This document shows positions 25,642 through 34,433 of a stretch of DNA of 64,000 bases, piece after piece. This DNA is from Candidatus Nitrosotenuis aquarius (GTDB taxonomy: Archaea > Thermoproteota > Nitrososphaeria > Nitrososphaerales > Nitrosopumilaceae), in NCBI RefSeq assembly GCF_002787055.1, contig NZ_CP024808.1, positions 646,328 through 710,327 on the forward strand, in the 5' to 3' direction. The position numbers were made by a program, and so were the translations under genes. Positions within the stretch are counted from its first letter, which is position 1, and each line of letters begins with the position of its first letter. Under the pieces are notes generated by a model. That model had not been told where the DNA came from. It was given only the letters and a program-made list of their open reading frames with translations, and made no database searches.

Positions 25642-26988
25642 TTGTCCGTCTGTGATAAAGTAATTTCTCTTGCGCAAAAAATAAGCGTAGATGAATGTGA
25701 ATCTGTGTTTTGCACCAAAAAAACAATCACAATACGGATCACGGATTCAGAGATTGCGGAAATCAAGGAAAACCATGACCGCTCAATTGGAATCAGACTA
25801 GTCAAGGACAAGAGAATTTCATCTGCGCAGTCCAATGCCTCAGAATATGACAAAATAATACAAGAGGCACTGCATGCAGGAAAAAACCTCAGCCCCCGTG
25901 AATTTTGGAAGTCGTTTCCTGTCGGATCTAAAGACACGCCAATAGAGAAAACAAACGACCCCAAGCTTTGGGAAATGGACTCTGCTAGAGCAACTGAGCT
26001 TGCACAGTCCATGATAGACCATACCATTCACCAAAAAATTACGCGAATATCTGGCTCCCTAAATATTGTATGTGATGATTTTGAAATCGCAAATACGTCT
26101 GGCCTGCACAAGTCGGAAAAATCCACGTACATTTCTGGCCTGATTAATGCGGATTCCGAGATAGGGACTCCGGTGTCCGGAATAGGCCAGGCAAACTCTA
26201 GGGTATTGGACTTGTTTGATGCTGCAAAAATAGGCGAAGACGCTAGCCAAATGTGCGTAAGTTCGATAAATCCAGACACCATACAAAACAAGACGGCTAG
26301 CATAATCCTTGAGCCGCAGGCGGTAGGGGAATTGCTGTACTTTGTCTTGGGCCCAAACTTTAATCTCAAGACATTTTCTGAGGGGAGGAGCTGCTTTTCT
26401 GAGATTGGCGCAAAAATCACAGTCGATGACTTTAGTCTGGTCGATGATCCGCATGCCCCAAATAGCCTTGGCGCAAAATCATTTGATGATGAGGGCGTGC
26501 CGACAAACCCAAGACACTACATCAGAGACGGGGCCTTTGAGGGAACATTTTCTGACACATATAACGCACTAAAAGAGAATACAATCTCAACTGGAAATGC
26601 ATGTAGATTTGGCGTGCCGCTTGGACGATCCACAGACCCAATCCCAGTTTCTGCACCGCACAATCTCTCCATCATACCAGGCAGCCAGACTCGGGATGAA
26701 ATTATACAAAACACACAGGACGGAATTGTAGTCGGCAGACTTTGGTATACATATCCGATAAATCCAATTAAGGGTGACTTTTCATGTACAGCCCGCAGTG
26801 GAATTTTTCAGATCAAAAACGGCCAAATAAAGCCAATCAAGTCAGTTAGAATAATCCATAATTTGCCCATATTATTACAAAACATTTCTGCAATTGGGAA
26901 TAATTCCAAGGTAGTGTTACCATGGGCAGGCCTGCCAGTGACATGCCCCACAATAAAATGCGATGGAATTCCAGTCTCGTCAATCTAG
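25642..26988 (+). CDS. TldD/PmbA family metallopeptidase-like protein
   Basis: The 448-residue protein begins at the TTG directly after the cofH stop. It matches the PmbA branch: an N-terminal alpha/beta domain with R-S-I-G-I-R-L-V-K-D-K-R-I-S-S-A, central S-I-I-L-E-P-Q-A-V-G-E-L-L, and C-terminal F-S-C-T-A-R-S-G and G-R-L-W-Y-T. The HExxxH zinc motif of the TldD partner is not visible, as expected for the PmbA-like subunit; the partner is not in this window. In bacteria the TldD/E pair trims unstructured peptides. Its placement behind cofGH has no obvious biochemical explanation. Confidence 0.87.
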   Translation: MSVCDKVISLAQKISVDECESVFCTKKTITIRITDSEIAEIKENHDRSIGIRLVKDKRISSAQSNASEYDKIIQEALHAGKNLSPREFWKSFPVGSKDTPIEKTNDPKLWEMDSARATELAQSMIDHTIHQKITRISGSLNIVCDDFEIANTSGLHKSEKSTYISGLINADSEIGTPVSGIGQANSRVLDLFDAAKIGEDASQMCVSSINPDTIQNKTASIILEPQAVGELLYFVLGPNFNLKTFSEGRSCFSEIGAKITVDDFSLVDDPHAPNSLGAKSFDDEGVPTNPRHYIRDGAFEGTFSDTYNALKENTISTGNACRFGVPLGRSTDPIPVSAPHNLSIIPGSQTRDEIIQNTQDGIVVGRLWYTYPINPIKGDFSCTARSGIFQIKNGQIKPIKSVRIIHNLPILLQNISAIGNNSKVVLPWAGLPVTCPTIKCDGIPVSSI

Positions 26989-27024
26989 GACAAGATTAAT
27001 TATTGTATAATGTTGATTATATCC

Positions 27025-27123
27025 ATGTGCGAAACTCTGGATGAAATACATGCGGCTCAGCTTGCAAATATCATTGCCAAAAGGCGCATGGCAAAGAACG
27101 CACAGAAAATCGCAACAGCGTAG
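27025..27123 (+). CDS. Possible small basic protein (32 residues)
   Basis: An ATG at 27025 opens a 32-codon frame ending at TAG 27121-27123. The peptide is helical in character, with A-A-Q-L-A-N-I-I-A-K-R-R-M-A-K-N-A-Q-K, amphipathic and basic toward the end. An A/T-rich stretch lies just before it and another in-frame ATG at 27010. Codon use looks like coding sequence, but there is no family to support it. I list it as tentative. Confidence 0.4.
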   Translation: MCETLDEIHAAQLANIIAKRRMAKNAQKIATA

Positions 27124-27415
27124 TGTTTCTTTATATTGTTAAATGGAGTTTACTGAGGTTTTTTGGAAAAACGCCCTCATTTGCCTATATTCTAAAATGG
27201 AAAATAATGGTAAATTTTTGGGAAAAAACTAGACAGAACTAGGCAGTTTTATGCGTATTTTGGGGATGTCGTAATTTAACCTGGTGGTATCGGGGTTAAA
27301 CTGGACTAGTGTTATCGCATGGTTTAACCACTAGCCTAGCTCAAAAAAATTTACTGTAAATCAAAAAAAACGCAAACTAACCTTAATTAAGGTAAAGTAC
27401 GGTACCATACAGTAC
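27124..27415. promoter_or_regulatory. Repeat-rich regulatory region upstream of the winged-helix gene
   Basis: This 292-base gap holds no convincing gene. Three copies of the heptamer TTTAACC occur at 27275-27281 (+), 27294-27300 (-) and 27323-27329 (+). A perfect 12-bp palindrome, CCTTAATTAAGG, lies at 27381-27392, followed by GTAC-type short palindromes reaching to the ATG at 27416. These look like operator sites, perhaps for the protein encoded just downstream. Confidence 0.55.
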
Positions 27416-27760
27416 ATGAAAGTACGCCTCACATACATACCGCTTGAAGTAGCCGATCAGCTTGGCGACTTTATCATATCGCGCGACGCACAGGTAATGG
27501 ACGCAGTCAAGGCTCGCGCACGCGATTTTAGCACACTAACAGTGATAAAACTGCTGTACCAGCTGAGCTGCCGACCGCTTGCATTCTCGGAGCTGTACGA
27601 GTCATCAAAAATTAGAATGAAGAGGTCGTTTCTAAATTACCTGCACTTCTGCCTTGATTACAATTTCATAAAAAGAGAAACCGCCAATGATTCCGTGTAC
27701 TATACCATAACGGAAAAGGGCAGAATAATGCTTGGGCTGTTTTTGCAGAAAAGTAATTAG
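27416..27760 (+). CDS. Winged-helix DNA-binding protein
   Basis: The 114-residue protein has a helix-turn-helix core in its C-terminal two thirds: L-T-V-I-K-L-L-Y-Q-L-S, S-F-L-N-Y-L-H-F-C-L-D as recognition-type helix, and the wing/strand S-V-Y-Y-T-I-T-E-K-G-R-I-M-L. This is the archaeal PadR/ArsR-like winged helix with a C-terminal T-E-K-G turn. The N-terminal 30 residues are a short extra strand-helix. It probably regulates its own promoter, which contains several inverted repeats, and perhaps the PAC2 gene 24 bases downstream. Confidence 0.78.
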   Translation: MKVRLTYIPLEVADQLGDFIISRDAQVMDAVKARARDFSTLTVIKLLYQLSCRPLAFSELYESSKIRMKRSFLNYLHFCLDYNFIKRETANDSVYYTITEKGRIMLGLFLQKSN

Positions 27761-27784
27761 AGACGCAAAAAACCCAAAAAACAA

Positions 27785-28510
27785 TTGGCAAGAAAAATAC
27801 TGGACGAGTCGGTCCATGAAATAAAAAAGACCCCGGTGAAAAGCCCGATAATATTTGCAGGCTTTGTAGGTCCTGGCCTTGCAGGCCCGCTTGCCATCGG
27901 ACATATGATAGAAAAGCTGAAAATGTCAGAAATCGGATACTTGAGATCAAAGTATCTTCCGCCGTCAACCGTATTCATTCAGGGGAGACTGCGACACCCA
28001 TTTCGGTTTTATTCCAACAAAAAGGGAAACATTTGCTGTGTAATATGCGAGGTCCCACTAAAGATGGACGGCCTGTACAATATCGCATCCATAATCTTGG
28101 ACTGGGCCCAGGCAAAGGGATGCCGGGAACTAGTGATACTGGACGGCGTGGCCTCTGAAGAGCACGACTCCAAGACGTTTTGCGCAGCAGAGGAAGACTT
28201 GTGCAGAATAATGCAGGACAAGGAAATATCGATGATTTCTCAGGGCTTTATCTCCGGCATTCCAGGCAGCATCCTAAACGAATGCATTATCCGCAAAATT
28301 CGCGCAATCACTTTGCTAGTCAAGGCAAGCCATGCTCATCCTGACCCGCTTGCTGCCGCCACCCTGATTGATTCAATCAACAAAGTCTATTGTACTGTAA
28401 TAGATACGTCCGAGCTTCGAAAGCAAAAGGAGAAAATAGGAACGGAATTTCGCGAGCTGTCTGAAAAATACAAGGAACACAGGCAGGCAGATTCCGGTAT
28501 GTACATGTAA
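27785..28510 (+). CDS. PAC2 family protein (proteasome assembly chaperone 2-like)
   Basis: The 241-residue protein starts at TTG 27785, 24 bases after the winged-helix gene. The core shows the PAC2/DUF75 pattern: I-F-A-G-F-V-G-P-G-L-A-G near residue 25, V-I-L-D-G-V-A-S-E near 120, F-I-S-G-I-P-G and the conserved A-S-H-A-H-P-D-P-L-A-A-A. Archaeal members resemble proteasome assembly chaperones, but a direct role is not shown. The final 40 residues form a charged helix. Confidence 0.86.
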   Translation: MARKILDESVHEIKKTPVKSPIIFAGFVGPGLAGPLAIGHMIEKLKMSEIGYLRSKYLPPSTVFIQGRLRHPFRFYSNKKGNICCVICEVPLKMDGLYNIASIILDWAQAKGCRELVILDGVASEEHDSKTFCAAEEDLCRIMQDKEISMISQGFISGIPGSILNECIIRKIRAITLLVKASHAHPDPLAAATLIDSINKVYCTVIDTSELRKQKEKIGTEFRELSEKYKEHRQADSGMYM

Positions 28511-28512
28511 TA

Positions 28513-30030
28513 TCAGTGTGTTTGCGAGATTTTTACGTTCTTTAGTATTATTGTTGCCAATACTGCCGCACTCATTGTCAGTGCCACGCTGACCATAATA
28601 GAAATGTGCAGTCCGTGCAGAAACGACTGGTGAGCCGCATCAAGCAGTATGGTTCCAATTTCCGACGGGAGTGATTTTGATACCTGGACTGCGCCTGCCA
28701 GGGTGTCCATTGCCGTATAGCGCGCACCGTCTGGTATTCCGGCAGGAATTGACTCTGCCAGCTCTTTTCTGTACAATGCCGTTCCGACGCTTCCAAGTAT
28801 TGCAATTCCCAGCGCCCCTCCAAGCTCGGCAGTAGTCTCCGATATTGCAGAGGCCGCCCCCGCCCGCTCTGGCGGAGCAGAGCCGACTACAAGATCAGTT
28901 GCAAGCGTAAAGACAGGTGCTAGGCCCAGTGAAGAGACCACCAGTGCAGTCATTATCAGCCAAAATGAGGTTTGTGTGTCGATTTGCATTAACAGTCCAA
29001 GGCCTGCCCCCGCAATCACCAATCCTACTGCAATTATTATTCCCGGTCTGATTCGATGCGCAAGCCTTGGTGTAATGGTAGAGCCTGCGACAAACGCAAG
29101 GGCCCAGGGCAATGTCCACAGTCCCGCCTGCAGCGGGGACAGCCCCAGTACCAGCTGCAAATATTGCGAGATGAACACAAAGGCGCCAAACGCCACAAAG
29201 ACCCCAAGCAGAAAAGTAATCAATGAGCCGCTAAATGCGCGTATTTTGAATAATTCCAGGTCTACTAGGGGATCCGGGATTCTTTTCTGCCTGAGCAAAA
29301 ATGCAAATCCGATTGCCAGGCCCAGGCCAAAAAAGACAACCGGTTCAAGCCCGAGGCCGTCCTGCGCAATTTGCTTTACTCCGTAAATGATTGCAAGAAT
29401 TGCGCCAAGCGAGAGCGCTGCACTGACTGGGTCCAGTCTTCGCGCTTTTTTATCCCTAAATTCCGGCAGGATCATCGGTCCAAGAATCAAAAGTATTATC
29501 ATAACAGGAATTGCAAGCAAAAAGACAGAGCCCCACCAGAAATATTCCAGCAATACTCCGCCCACCAGTGGGCCTATTGCAGCCCCTGCCGAAAAGCTGG
29601 AAACCCAAACACCTATTGCAATAGAGCGCTGCTTGTCGTCATGGAACATGTTTCTAATCAATGACAGGGTAGATGGTGCAAGTGTGGCACCGGATACTCC
29701 AAGCAGTGCACGAGATACGATTAGCATTTCTGCAGTGGTGGAAAATGCCGCAAGTGCGGATGTGATGGCAAACGTGATTGCGCCTATCAGTAATAGCTTG
29801 CGCCTTCCAATTCTGTCGCCGAGATTTCCCATGGTAATTAGCGAGCCTGCGACAAAAAATCCGTAAATGTCCATTATCCACAACAATTGCGAGCTGGTAG
29901 GATGCAGATCAGCGCTGATATGTGGAACTGCCAGGTGTAGTACGGTCAGATCCATTGCATACAGGACACATGCTAGTGATAGGACTCCAAGTCCAATCCA
30001 TTGGCGAGATCCTGCCCTAACTATACTCAT
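28513..30030 (-). CDS. DHA2 family major facilitator drug/proton antiporter
   Basis: The 505-residue protein has fourteen predicted helices, typical of the DHA2 group (EmrB/QacA/SmvA). Visible motifs are D-L-T-V-L-H-L-A-V-P in helix 1 (motif D1), G-N-L-G-D-R-I-G-R-R-K-L-L in the first cytosolic loop (motif A), and R-A-L-L-G-V-S-G-A-T-L-A-P-S-T-L-S-L-I-R (motif B with motif C nearby). It would export cationic drugs or metabolites with proton uptake. It is convergent with the PAC2 gene at only 2 bases. The close similarity to bacterial SmvA-type pumps suggests transfer from bacteria. Confidence 0.9.
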   Translation of the reverse strand: MSIVRAGSRQWIGLGVLSLACVLYAMDLTVLHLAVPHISADLHPTSSQLLWIMDIYGFFVAGSLITMGNLGDRIGRRKLLLIGAITFAITSALAAFSTTAEMLIVSRALLGVSGATLAPSTLSLIRNMFHDDKQRSIAIGVWVSSFSAGAAIGPLVGGVLLEYFWWGSVFLLAIPVMIILLILGPMILPEFRDKKARRLDPVSAALSLGAILAIIYGVKQIAQDGLGLEPVVFFGLGLAIGFAFLLRQKRIPDPLVDLELFKIRAFSGSLITFLLGVFVAFGAFVFISQYLQLVLGLSPLQAGLWTLPWALAFVAGSTITPRLAHRIRPGIIIAVGLVIAGAGLGLLMQIDTQTSFWLIMTALVVSSLGLAPVFTLATDLVVGSAPPERAGAASAISETTAELGGALGIAILGSVGTALYRKELAESIPAGIPDGARYTAMDTLAGAVQVSKSLPSEIGTILLDAAHQSFLHGLHISIMVSVALTMSAAVLATIILKNVKISQTH

Positions 30031-30176
30031 TTTAAAATCATTTTTCCTGCTGGATTGTGGATTGGCCCTTGGTTATAACTGATCTTGGATCAATGTCTGG
30101 TCGACACTGCTTTTGTTTGGAACGCCCGCTGGATAAGTGCAAGGGGTTGTGGGTCGACTCTCTTCAAACTTGACAC

Positions 30177-30734
30177 CTAGTTTTTTTCTGGATCATAGTA
30201 TTTTTTGTCAATAGTATAGGAAATGGTGTTGTTTGTAATGCTGCAAGTCACTGGCGCCCCCAATGCCCTAAATGCAGAGTCATAGTATGTCTGAAAGTAA
30301 ATGGACCACTTGAGCCCCATGTCGTGCTTCATCACAAACTTGACAAAATCATCTTCGACTATTTCGCTAAAGTGAAACCCGGCTGCCTTTGCCCTGCTTC
30401 GAAGAACAGATATCCATTCTTCGGCGTCTGTCTTTCCGCGCATTGCTAATAGCATGTCCTTTGGGACGTGCTGGCCTGCAAGGTCCGCAACCTCCATTAT
30501 TGTTTTGTCGTCAAGCCTCTCAAAATACGCCATCAGCACATCCTTTGGGATTGGAATCCATCCTGTTTTTGCTGCCACCACGTCCCAGTCCATTGCATGC
30601 GAGAGGAGCTGGTTTATTGCGGAATTTATGGTAATGTTCTCGGATTTTGCATATGATCTTAGCTTGTCAAGTGTTTTTTTGCTTATTCTAGCGGTGATTG
30701 TTTCGGTTTTTTCATTTTTTACATATGTTGACAC
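30177..30734 (-). CDS. Protein with N-terminal ribbon-helix-helix domain
   Basis: The 185-residue product begins with a ribbon-helix-helix pattern (T-I-T-A-R-I-S-K-K-T-L-D-K-L-R-S-Y-A-K-S-E-N-I-T-I-N-S-A-I-N-Q-L-L; residues 11-50, shown here in segments), a dimeric DNA-binding fold. The remaining 130 residues are a mixed alpha/beta domain of unknown family with no catalytic signature. It is not adjacent to a toxin gene, so a toxin-antitoxin role is not supported. It lies between the efflux pump and the kamA-like gene and could regulate either. Confidence 0.72.
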   Translation of the reverse strand: MSTYVKNEKTETITARISKKTLDKLRSYAKSENITINSAINQLLSHAMDWDVVAAKTGWIPIPKDVLMAYFERLDDKTIMEVADLAGQHVPKDMLLAMRGKTDAEEWISVLRSRAKAAGFHFSEIVEDDFVKFVMKHDMGLKWSIYFQTYYDSAFRALGAPVTCSITNNTISYTIDKKYYDPEKN

Positions 30735-30870
30735 GGGACATCAGATTTCTCTTGTCTTTATCATTAAAGAATTTTTGTGATCTGGAAAATAATTGCAGAT
30801 GATTACAGTTGATTGAAAATAGGTCACTTATTTCAGCACATTTAACAATGATAAGCGAGCTTTGTTGGCA

Positions 30871-32340
30871 ATGTCCGCAAGGTTGCAGGAATCAGCATGG
30901 TCGGAGTACGAATCCCCACGATACGTACCATATACCCTGTTCAATTTCAGAGAGATACCCCAGATTCACAATCTCCCTGAAGAAAAGCAGTTTGAAATTG
31001 AGGTGGTGGGAAATGTCCTACCTTTTAAGACCAACAATTATGTGGTGGACAATCTCATAGACTGGAATGAACCGCTCGTCGATCCGATGTTCATCCTTAC
31101 CTTTCCCCAAAAAGGCATGCTCAAAAAGAGCCATTATGATGAGGTTGCGGCCGCAATAAAGAATGGGAGCGACAAAAAGACCATACAGTCAATTGCAAAC
31201 AAAATTCGTTACCAGCTGAATCCGCACCCTGCAGGACAAATGGAACACAACATTCCGCAGCTAAAGGACGGCACAAAACTTTACGGAACGCAACACAAGT
31301 ACAAAGAGACAATCCTGTTTTTCCCAAGCCAGGGCCAAACATGCCACGCATACTGCACATTCTGCTTTAGGTGGCCGCAGTTCGTAGGAATCGAGGAGCT
31401 AAAATTTGCAAGCAAGGAAATAGACCTGCTTGTGTCATACCTAAGAGAGCACCAAGAGGTCTCAGACGTGTTATTTACAGGGGGCGACCCGCTCATCATG
31501 AAGTCGCAGATACTCTCCAAGTATATTGACTCATTACTTGAAGCTGACCTGCCAAACCTCAAGACAATACGAATAGGCACAAAGTCACTGTCGTATTGGC
31601 CGTACCGATTCCTAACGGACGATGATGCAGGCCAGGTCTTGGCTCTATTTGAGAGGGTGGTCAAAAAGGGAATACACCTTGCATTTATGGCCCACTTTAA
31701 CCACCCAGTGGAGCTTTCAACTAAGGCAGCAAAAAACGCCATTTACAGAGTACGAAAAACCGGAGCACAAATACGAACACAGTCGCCTGTCCTTGCCCAC
31801 ATAAATGACGACCCACAGGTCTGGGCCGATATGTGGCAAAGGCAGGTGAACCTAGGTTGCGTTCCATACTATATGTTCGTGCCAAGGGACACGGGTGCGC
31901 AGGAATACTTTGGCGTGCCGCTGGTAAGGGCGCAAGAGATTTTCAGGGATGCATACCAAAATGTGAGCGGACTTGCAAGGACGGTTCGCGGACCAAGCAT
32001 GTCTGCAAACCCAGGCAAGATCCAGGTGCTAGGTACGGTAGAGATTGGAAAGAAAAAGGCAATGGTGATGAGGTTTTTGCAGGGAAGAAACCCAAAATGG
32101 GTTCAAAGTCCGTTCTTGGCAAAATATGACGAAAGTGCAATTTGGATTGACGAGCTTGAGCCGTTTTCTGGAAAAAAATTCTTTTTTGAGGACGAGCTGC
32201 ATCAAACCCTTGGGATAAATGGTAAGAGCTCAAAGAAACGAAGAAAATCCCACATCATTACTTCGATAAACAACGTAAAGAGCAGCTTCGAGGACAGAAT
32301 AGGTCCACGCCACTGGAATTTCAAGGGCAAGTTCCCATAG
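30871..32340 (+). CDS. KamA family radical SAM protein (lysine 2,3-aminomutase-like)
   Basis: With ATG 30871 the product has 489 residues. The radical SAM motif is C-H-A-Y-C-T-F-C-F-R (Cys158, 162, 165), as in lysine 2,3-aminomutases, and F-T-G-G-D-P-L and the I-R-I-G-T-K/R-S segment match the family. N-P-G-K-I late in the protein could supply the PLP lysine. It is longer than typical AblA enzymes by about 60 residues at the C-terminus, which is basic. It might make beta-lysine (an osmolyte precursor) or act on another amino acid. No acetyltransferase (AblB) lies beside it. TTG 30862 and 30865 are alternative starts. Confidence 0.87.
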   Translation: MSARLQESAWSEYESPRYVPYTLFNFREIPQIHNLPEEKQFEIEVVGNVLPFKTNNYVVDNLIDWNEPLVDPMFILTFPQKGMLKKSHYDEVAAAIKNGSDKKTIQSIANKIRYQLNPHPAGQMEHNIPQLKDGTKLYGTQHKYKETILFFPSQGQTCHAYCTFCFRWPQFVGIEELKFASKEIDLLVSYLREHQEVSDVLFTGGDPLIMKSQILSKYIDSLLEADLPNLKTIRIGTKSLSYWPYRFLTDDDAGQVLALFERVVKKGIHLAFMAHFNHPVELSTKAAKNAIYRVRKTGAQIRTQSPVLAHINDDPQVWADMWQRQVNLGCVPYYMFVPRDTGAQEYFGVPLVRAQEIFRDAYQNVSGLARTVRGPSMSANPGKIQVLGTVEIGKKKAMVMRFLQGRNPKWVQSPFLAKYDESAIWIDELEPFSGKKFFFEDELHQTLGINGKSSKKRRKSHIITSINNVKSSFEDRIGPRHWNFKGKFP

Positions 32341-32349
32341 GTGTGTTCG

Positions 32350-32517
32350 ATGGAGACAACAAACGTTTGTTCATTGTGCAACGGCCAAGTTGGAGTTTTT
32401 GCCACATGCGGCACCTGCAAGCAGATAACGCAACACATTTGCACAAAATGCCTAAACGAGGTGAAAAATCCATGCATTTGCTTTTCGGTTCAACACAAGC
32501 TCGACTTTCTGAGATGA
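32350..32517 (+). CDS. Small cysteine-rich zinc-binding protein
   Basis: A 55-residue frame starts 10 bases after the kamA-like stop. It contains eight cysteines in paired form (C-S-L-C, C-G-T-C, C-T-K-C, C-I-C) plus a His, consistent with two zinc sites in a treble-clef or B-box-like arrangement. The spacing resembles small archaeal zinc fingers of unknown function. Its place within the kamA-DUF432-MscS run suggests co-transcription. Confidence 0.75.
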   Translation: METTNVCSLCNGQVGVFATCGTCKQITQHICTKCLNEVKNPCICFSVQHKLDFLR

Positions 32518-32560
32518 AATGCCGACCATAAAATGAGGATGTTTTCATAAACAGAATAAA

Positions 32561-33322
32561 ATGAAGCCAGAGATTTTCAGATCACATAATACGTTTTCTG
32601 GGTTTGGCCAGTACCAGATTGATAGCAGGGCAGATTTGAGCATGTCAAACAACGCCATAATACTGCAAGAAATAGGAGACGGCAAGTTTTCCTATTCCCG
32701 CACCTCCAATGATATCACCATTAAGAAAATAATCCAAGGCAGCCTGCAGACAGCCCAGATTGAAATTGTGCCGGTTTTGCCAATACATGTTCCTTCATAC
32801 AAGACTGATTTTTTCTTTCTGAGATTTGACGAGACACTGTTTGTCGAGTCGGGCTCTACTATGCATCTTGATGTTTGCATCCCAATTGAGGTGGGCGTGT
32901 TTGTTCTCACCGAAGGTAAATCAAGCGGGTTTGATTTTTTCAGCTGCGACCCCCTCAATTCACGATTTGGCCTTTATGGAACCCCAGAAGACGGCAAGCT
33001 TTGCAAGTACGGCCTCGTTTCCGCAAATGGAGGCACCCCGCAGGAATTCACACATGCGCGATTTGGAATAGAAATCACAAATGAGCTGCATGAATCGACA
33101 TCAGTTGGAAAAATAGTGTTTCCTGCAACAGACCATGATCTGCACTATCACAATAATGATGTCATCATGGACGGCCTGCACGCCACAATAAAGAACAGGG
33201 TAGGCCTGCACGTAATTGAAGCTGTGCAGAATCCCATGGCGACGCCCCGCGGATGGAGGCTTGCCACAAGGGACACCGAAAAAACAGACTACAAGTTTTC
33301 AATGGAGCGGGGATTTGACTAA
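32561..33322 (+). CDS. DUF432 domain protein
   Basis: The 253-residue protein matches DUF432, an archaeal all-beta family often encoded beside MscS channels. Recognisable stretches are F-F-L-R-F-D-E-T-L-F-V-E-S-G-S-T in the first half, C-I-P-I-E-V-G-V-F, and F-G-L-Y-G-T-P-E-D-G-K-L-C-K-Y in the middle. There is no signal or helix, so it is cytosolic. Its stop overlaps the mscS start by one base (TAATG), which supports physical or functional partnership with the channel. Confidence 0.86.
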   Translation: MKPEIFRSHNTFSGFGQYQIDSRADLSMSNNAIILQEIGDGKFSYSRTSNDITIKKIIQGSLQTAQIEIVPVLPIHVPSYKTDFFFLRFDETLFVESGSTMHLDVCIPIEVGVFVLTEGKSSGFDFFSCDPLNSRFGLYGTPEDGKLCKYGLVSANGGTPQEFTHARFGIEITNELHESTSVGKIVFPATDHDLHYHNNDVIMDGLHATIKNRVGLHVIEAVQNPMATPRGWRLATRDTEKTDYKFSMERGFD

Positions 33323-34161
33323 TGGTCTTTGATATTTTTTCAGACACATCCACAATCAATGTTCTTGGGACTCAGGTTTCTGTGGCATCCCTTGTAATCG
33401 GCGCAATAATTATGGTAGCTGGAGTGGTTGTTGCAAGAATAATCAGCACGCTCTTTAAGAGATATTTTGCCACGAATCTTCCGGGAAACGTAGCTACAAA
33501 CCTGCACAAGCTGATCTATTACGGAATAATCATTGTAACGCTGCTTGCGGTAATCACAAGCCAGGGAATAGATTTGAGCGGTCTGATGGTGGCAGGCGGA
33601 ATCTTCGGCATAGTGATCGGCTTTGCCGCACAGTCGGTGGTGTCCAATTTGTTTTCTGGGATATTTTTGATGTTTGATAGGCCTGCAAAGACAGGAGACC
33701 TAATCGAGATTCCCCAGAGCAACACCTATGGAAGACTGATGGACATTACTATTTTTTCGACAAGAATAAAGCTCTTTGACGGCTCTATAATGCGCGTTCC
33801 AAACGAGAAAATCTTCACATCTGAAATAAGAAACGTTTCTGGAAGCGAGGTAAGAAGGCTGGAGGTAACTTTGGGGATTGCGTACAAAGAGGACATTGAC
33901 CACGCAATTGCGGTCATAAAAAAGGCAGTATCAAGACTGCCCTACGTCTTGCGCGAGCCAAAGCCCGAAGTCTGGACTGAACAGCTGGCCGACTCGGGCG
34001 TCAACCTAAAGGTGCTGACGTGGATCCCAAGGGATGAATGGGACAATGTGGGCCCAATTTTGCTAAAGGAAGTCAAAAAAGACATAGACGATGCGGGAAT
34101 CGAGATTCCGTTTCCCCAGCGCGTCGTGCATTACGCAAACAATCAAGGAGAGACAAGATGA
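33322..34161 (+). CDS. mscS: Small-conductance mechanosensitive channel (MscS family)
   Basis: The 279-residue protein has three N-terminal helices; the third, pore-lining one carries G-G-I-F-G-I-V-I-G-F-A-A-Q, the Gly/Ala packing pattern of MscS. The beta domain (F-D-R-P-A-K-T-G-D-L-I-E-I), V-P-N-E-K-I and the alpha/beta C-terminal cage follow. It opens under membrane tension to release osmolytes. It is coupled with DUF432 upstream by a one-base overlap and with the RAM-domain gene downstream by an ATGA overlap. Confidence 0.93.
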   Translation: MVFDIFSDTSTINVLGTQVSVASLVIGAIIMVAGVVVARIISTLFKRYFATNLPGNVATNLHKLIYYGIIIVTLLAVITSQGIDLSGLMVAGGIFGIVIGFAAQSVVSNLFSGIFLMFDRPAKTGDLIEIPQSNTYGRLMDITIFSTRIKLFDGSIMRVPNEKIFTSEIRNVSGSEVRRLEVTLGIAYKEDIDHAIAVIKKAVSRLPYVLREPKPEVWTEQLADSGVNLKVLTWIPRDEWDNVGPILLKEVKKDIDDAGIEIPFPQRVVHYANNQGETR

Positions 34162-34430
34162 GCATTGCAAACAACTCCTCAAGGTCAAAGATCTTCATTC
34201 TAATCAACTGTGTTGATGGAAAAATCGACTCGGTGCTAGAGCAGATCAAAAAAATAGACATCGTAACCCAGGTTCAAAAAACAGACGGCGCATACGACCT
34301 AATAGCAATACTTGAGGCAGACACCAATGACGAGCTCAAAAAAACGCTGATGCATAAAATACGAACCATTGATGACGTAAAATACACACTAACGCTCCGA
34401 TCAAGTCTGGATGATGAGGTTCTCGGCTAA
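34158..34430 (+). CDS. Stand-alone Lrp/AsnC ligand-binding (RAM) domain protein
   Basis: The ATG at 34158 overlaps the mscS stop (ATGA) and gives a 90-residue protein. It lacks a helix-turn-helix and consists only of the alpha/beta RAM fold: I-F-I-L-I-N-C-V-D-G-K-I-D-S-V-L-E-Q-I-K-K, T-D-G-A-Y-D-L-I-A-I-L-E-A, and a final Y-T-L-T-L strand. Such proteins bind amino acids and modulate full-length Lrp regulators or enzymes. It lies 3 bases before glutamine synthetase, so glutamine or a related amino acid is a plausible ligand. Confidence 0.88.
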   Translation: MSIANNSSRSKIFILINCVDGKIDSVLEQIKKIDIVTQVQKTDGAYDLIAILEADTNDELKKTLMHKIRTIDDVKYTLTLRSSLDDEVLG

Positions 34431-34433
34431 GCC

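Noticed and set aside
30177-30734. Toxin-antitoxin module suggested by the ribbon-helix-helix domain
   Set aside because: No small toxin gene is adjacent on either side, and the protein carries a large extra domain unlike typical antitoxins.
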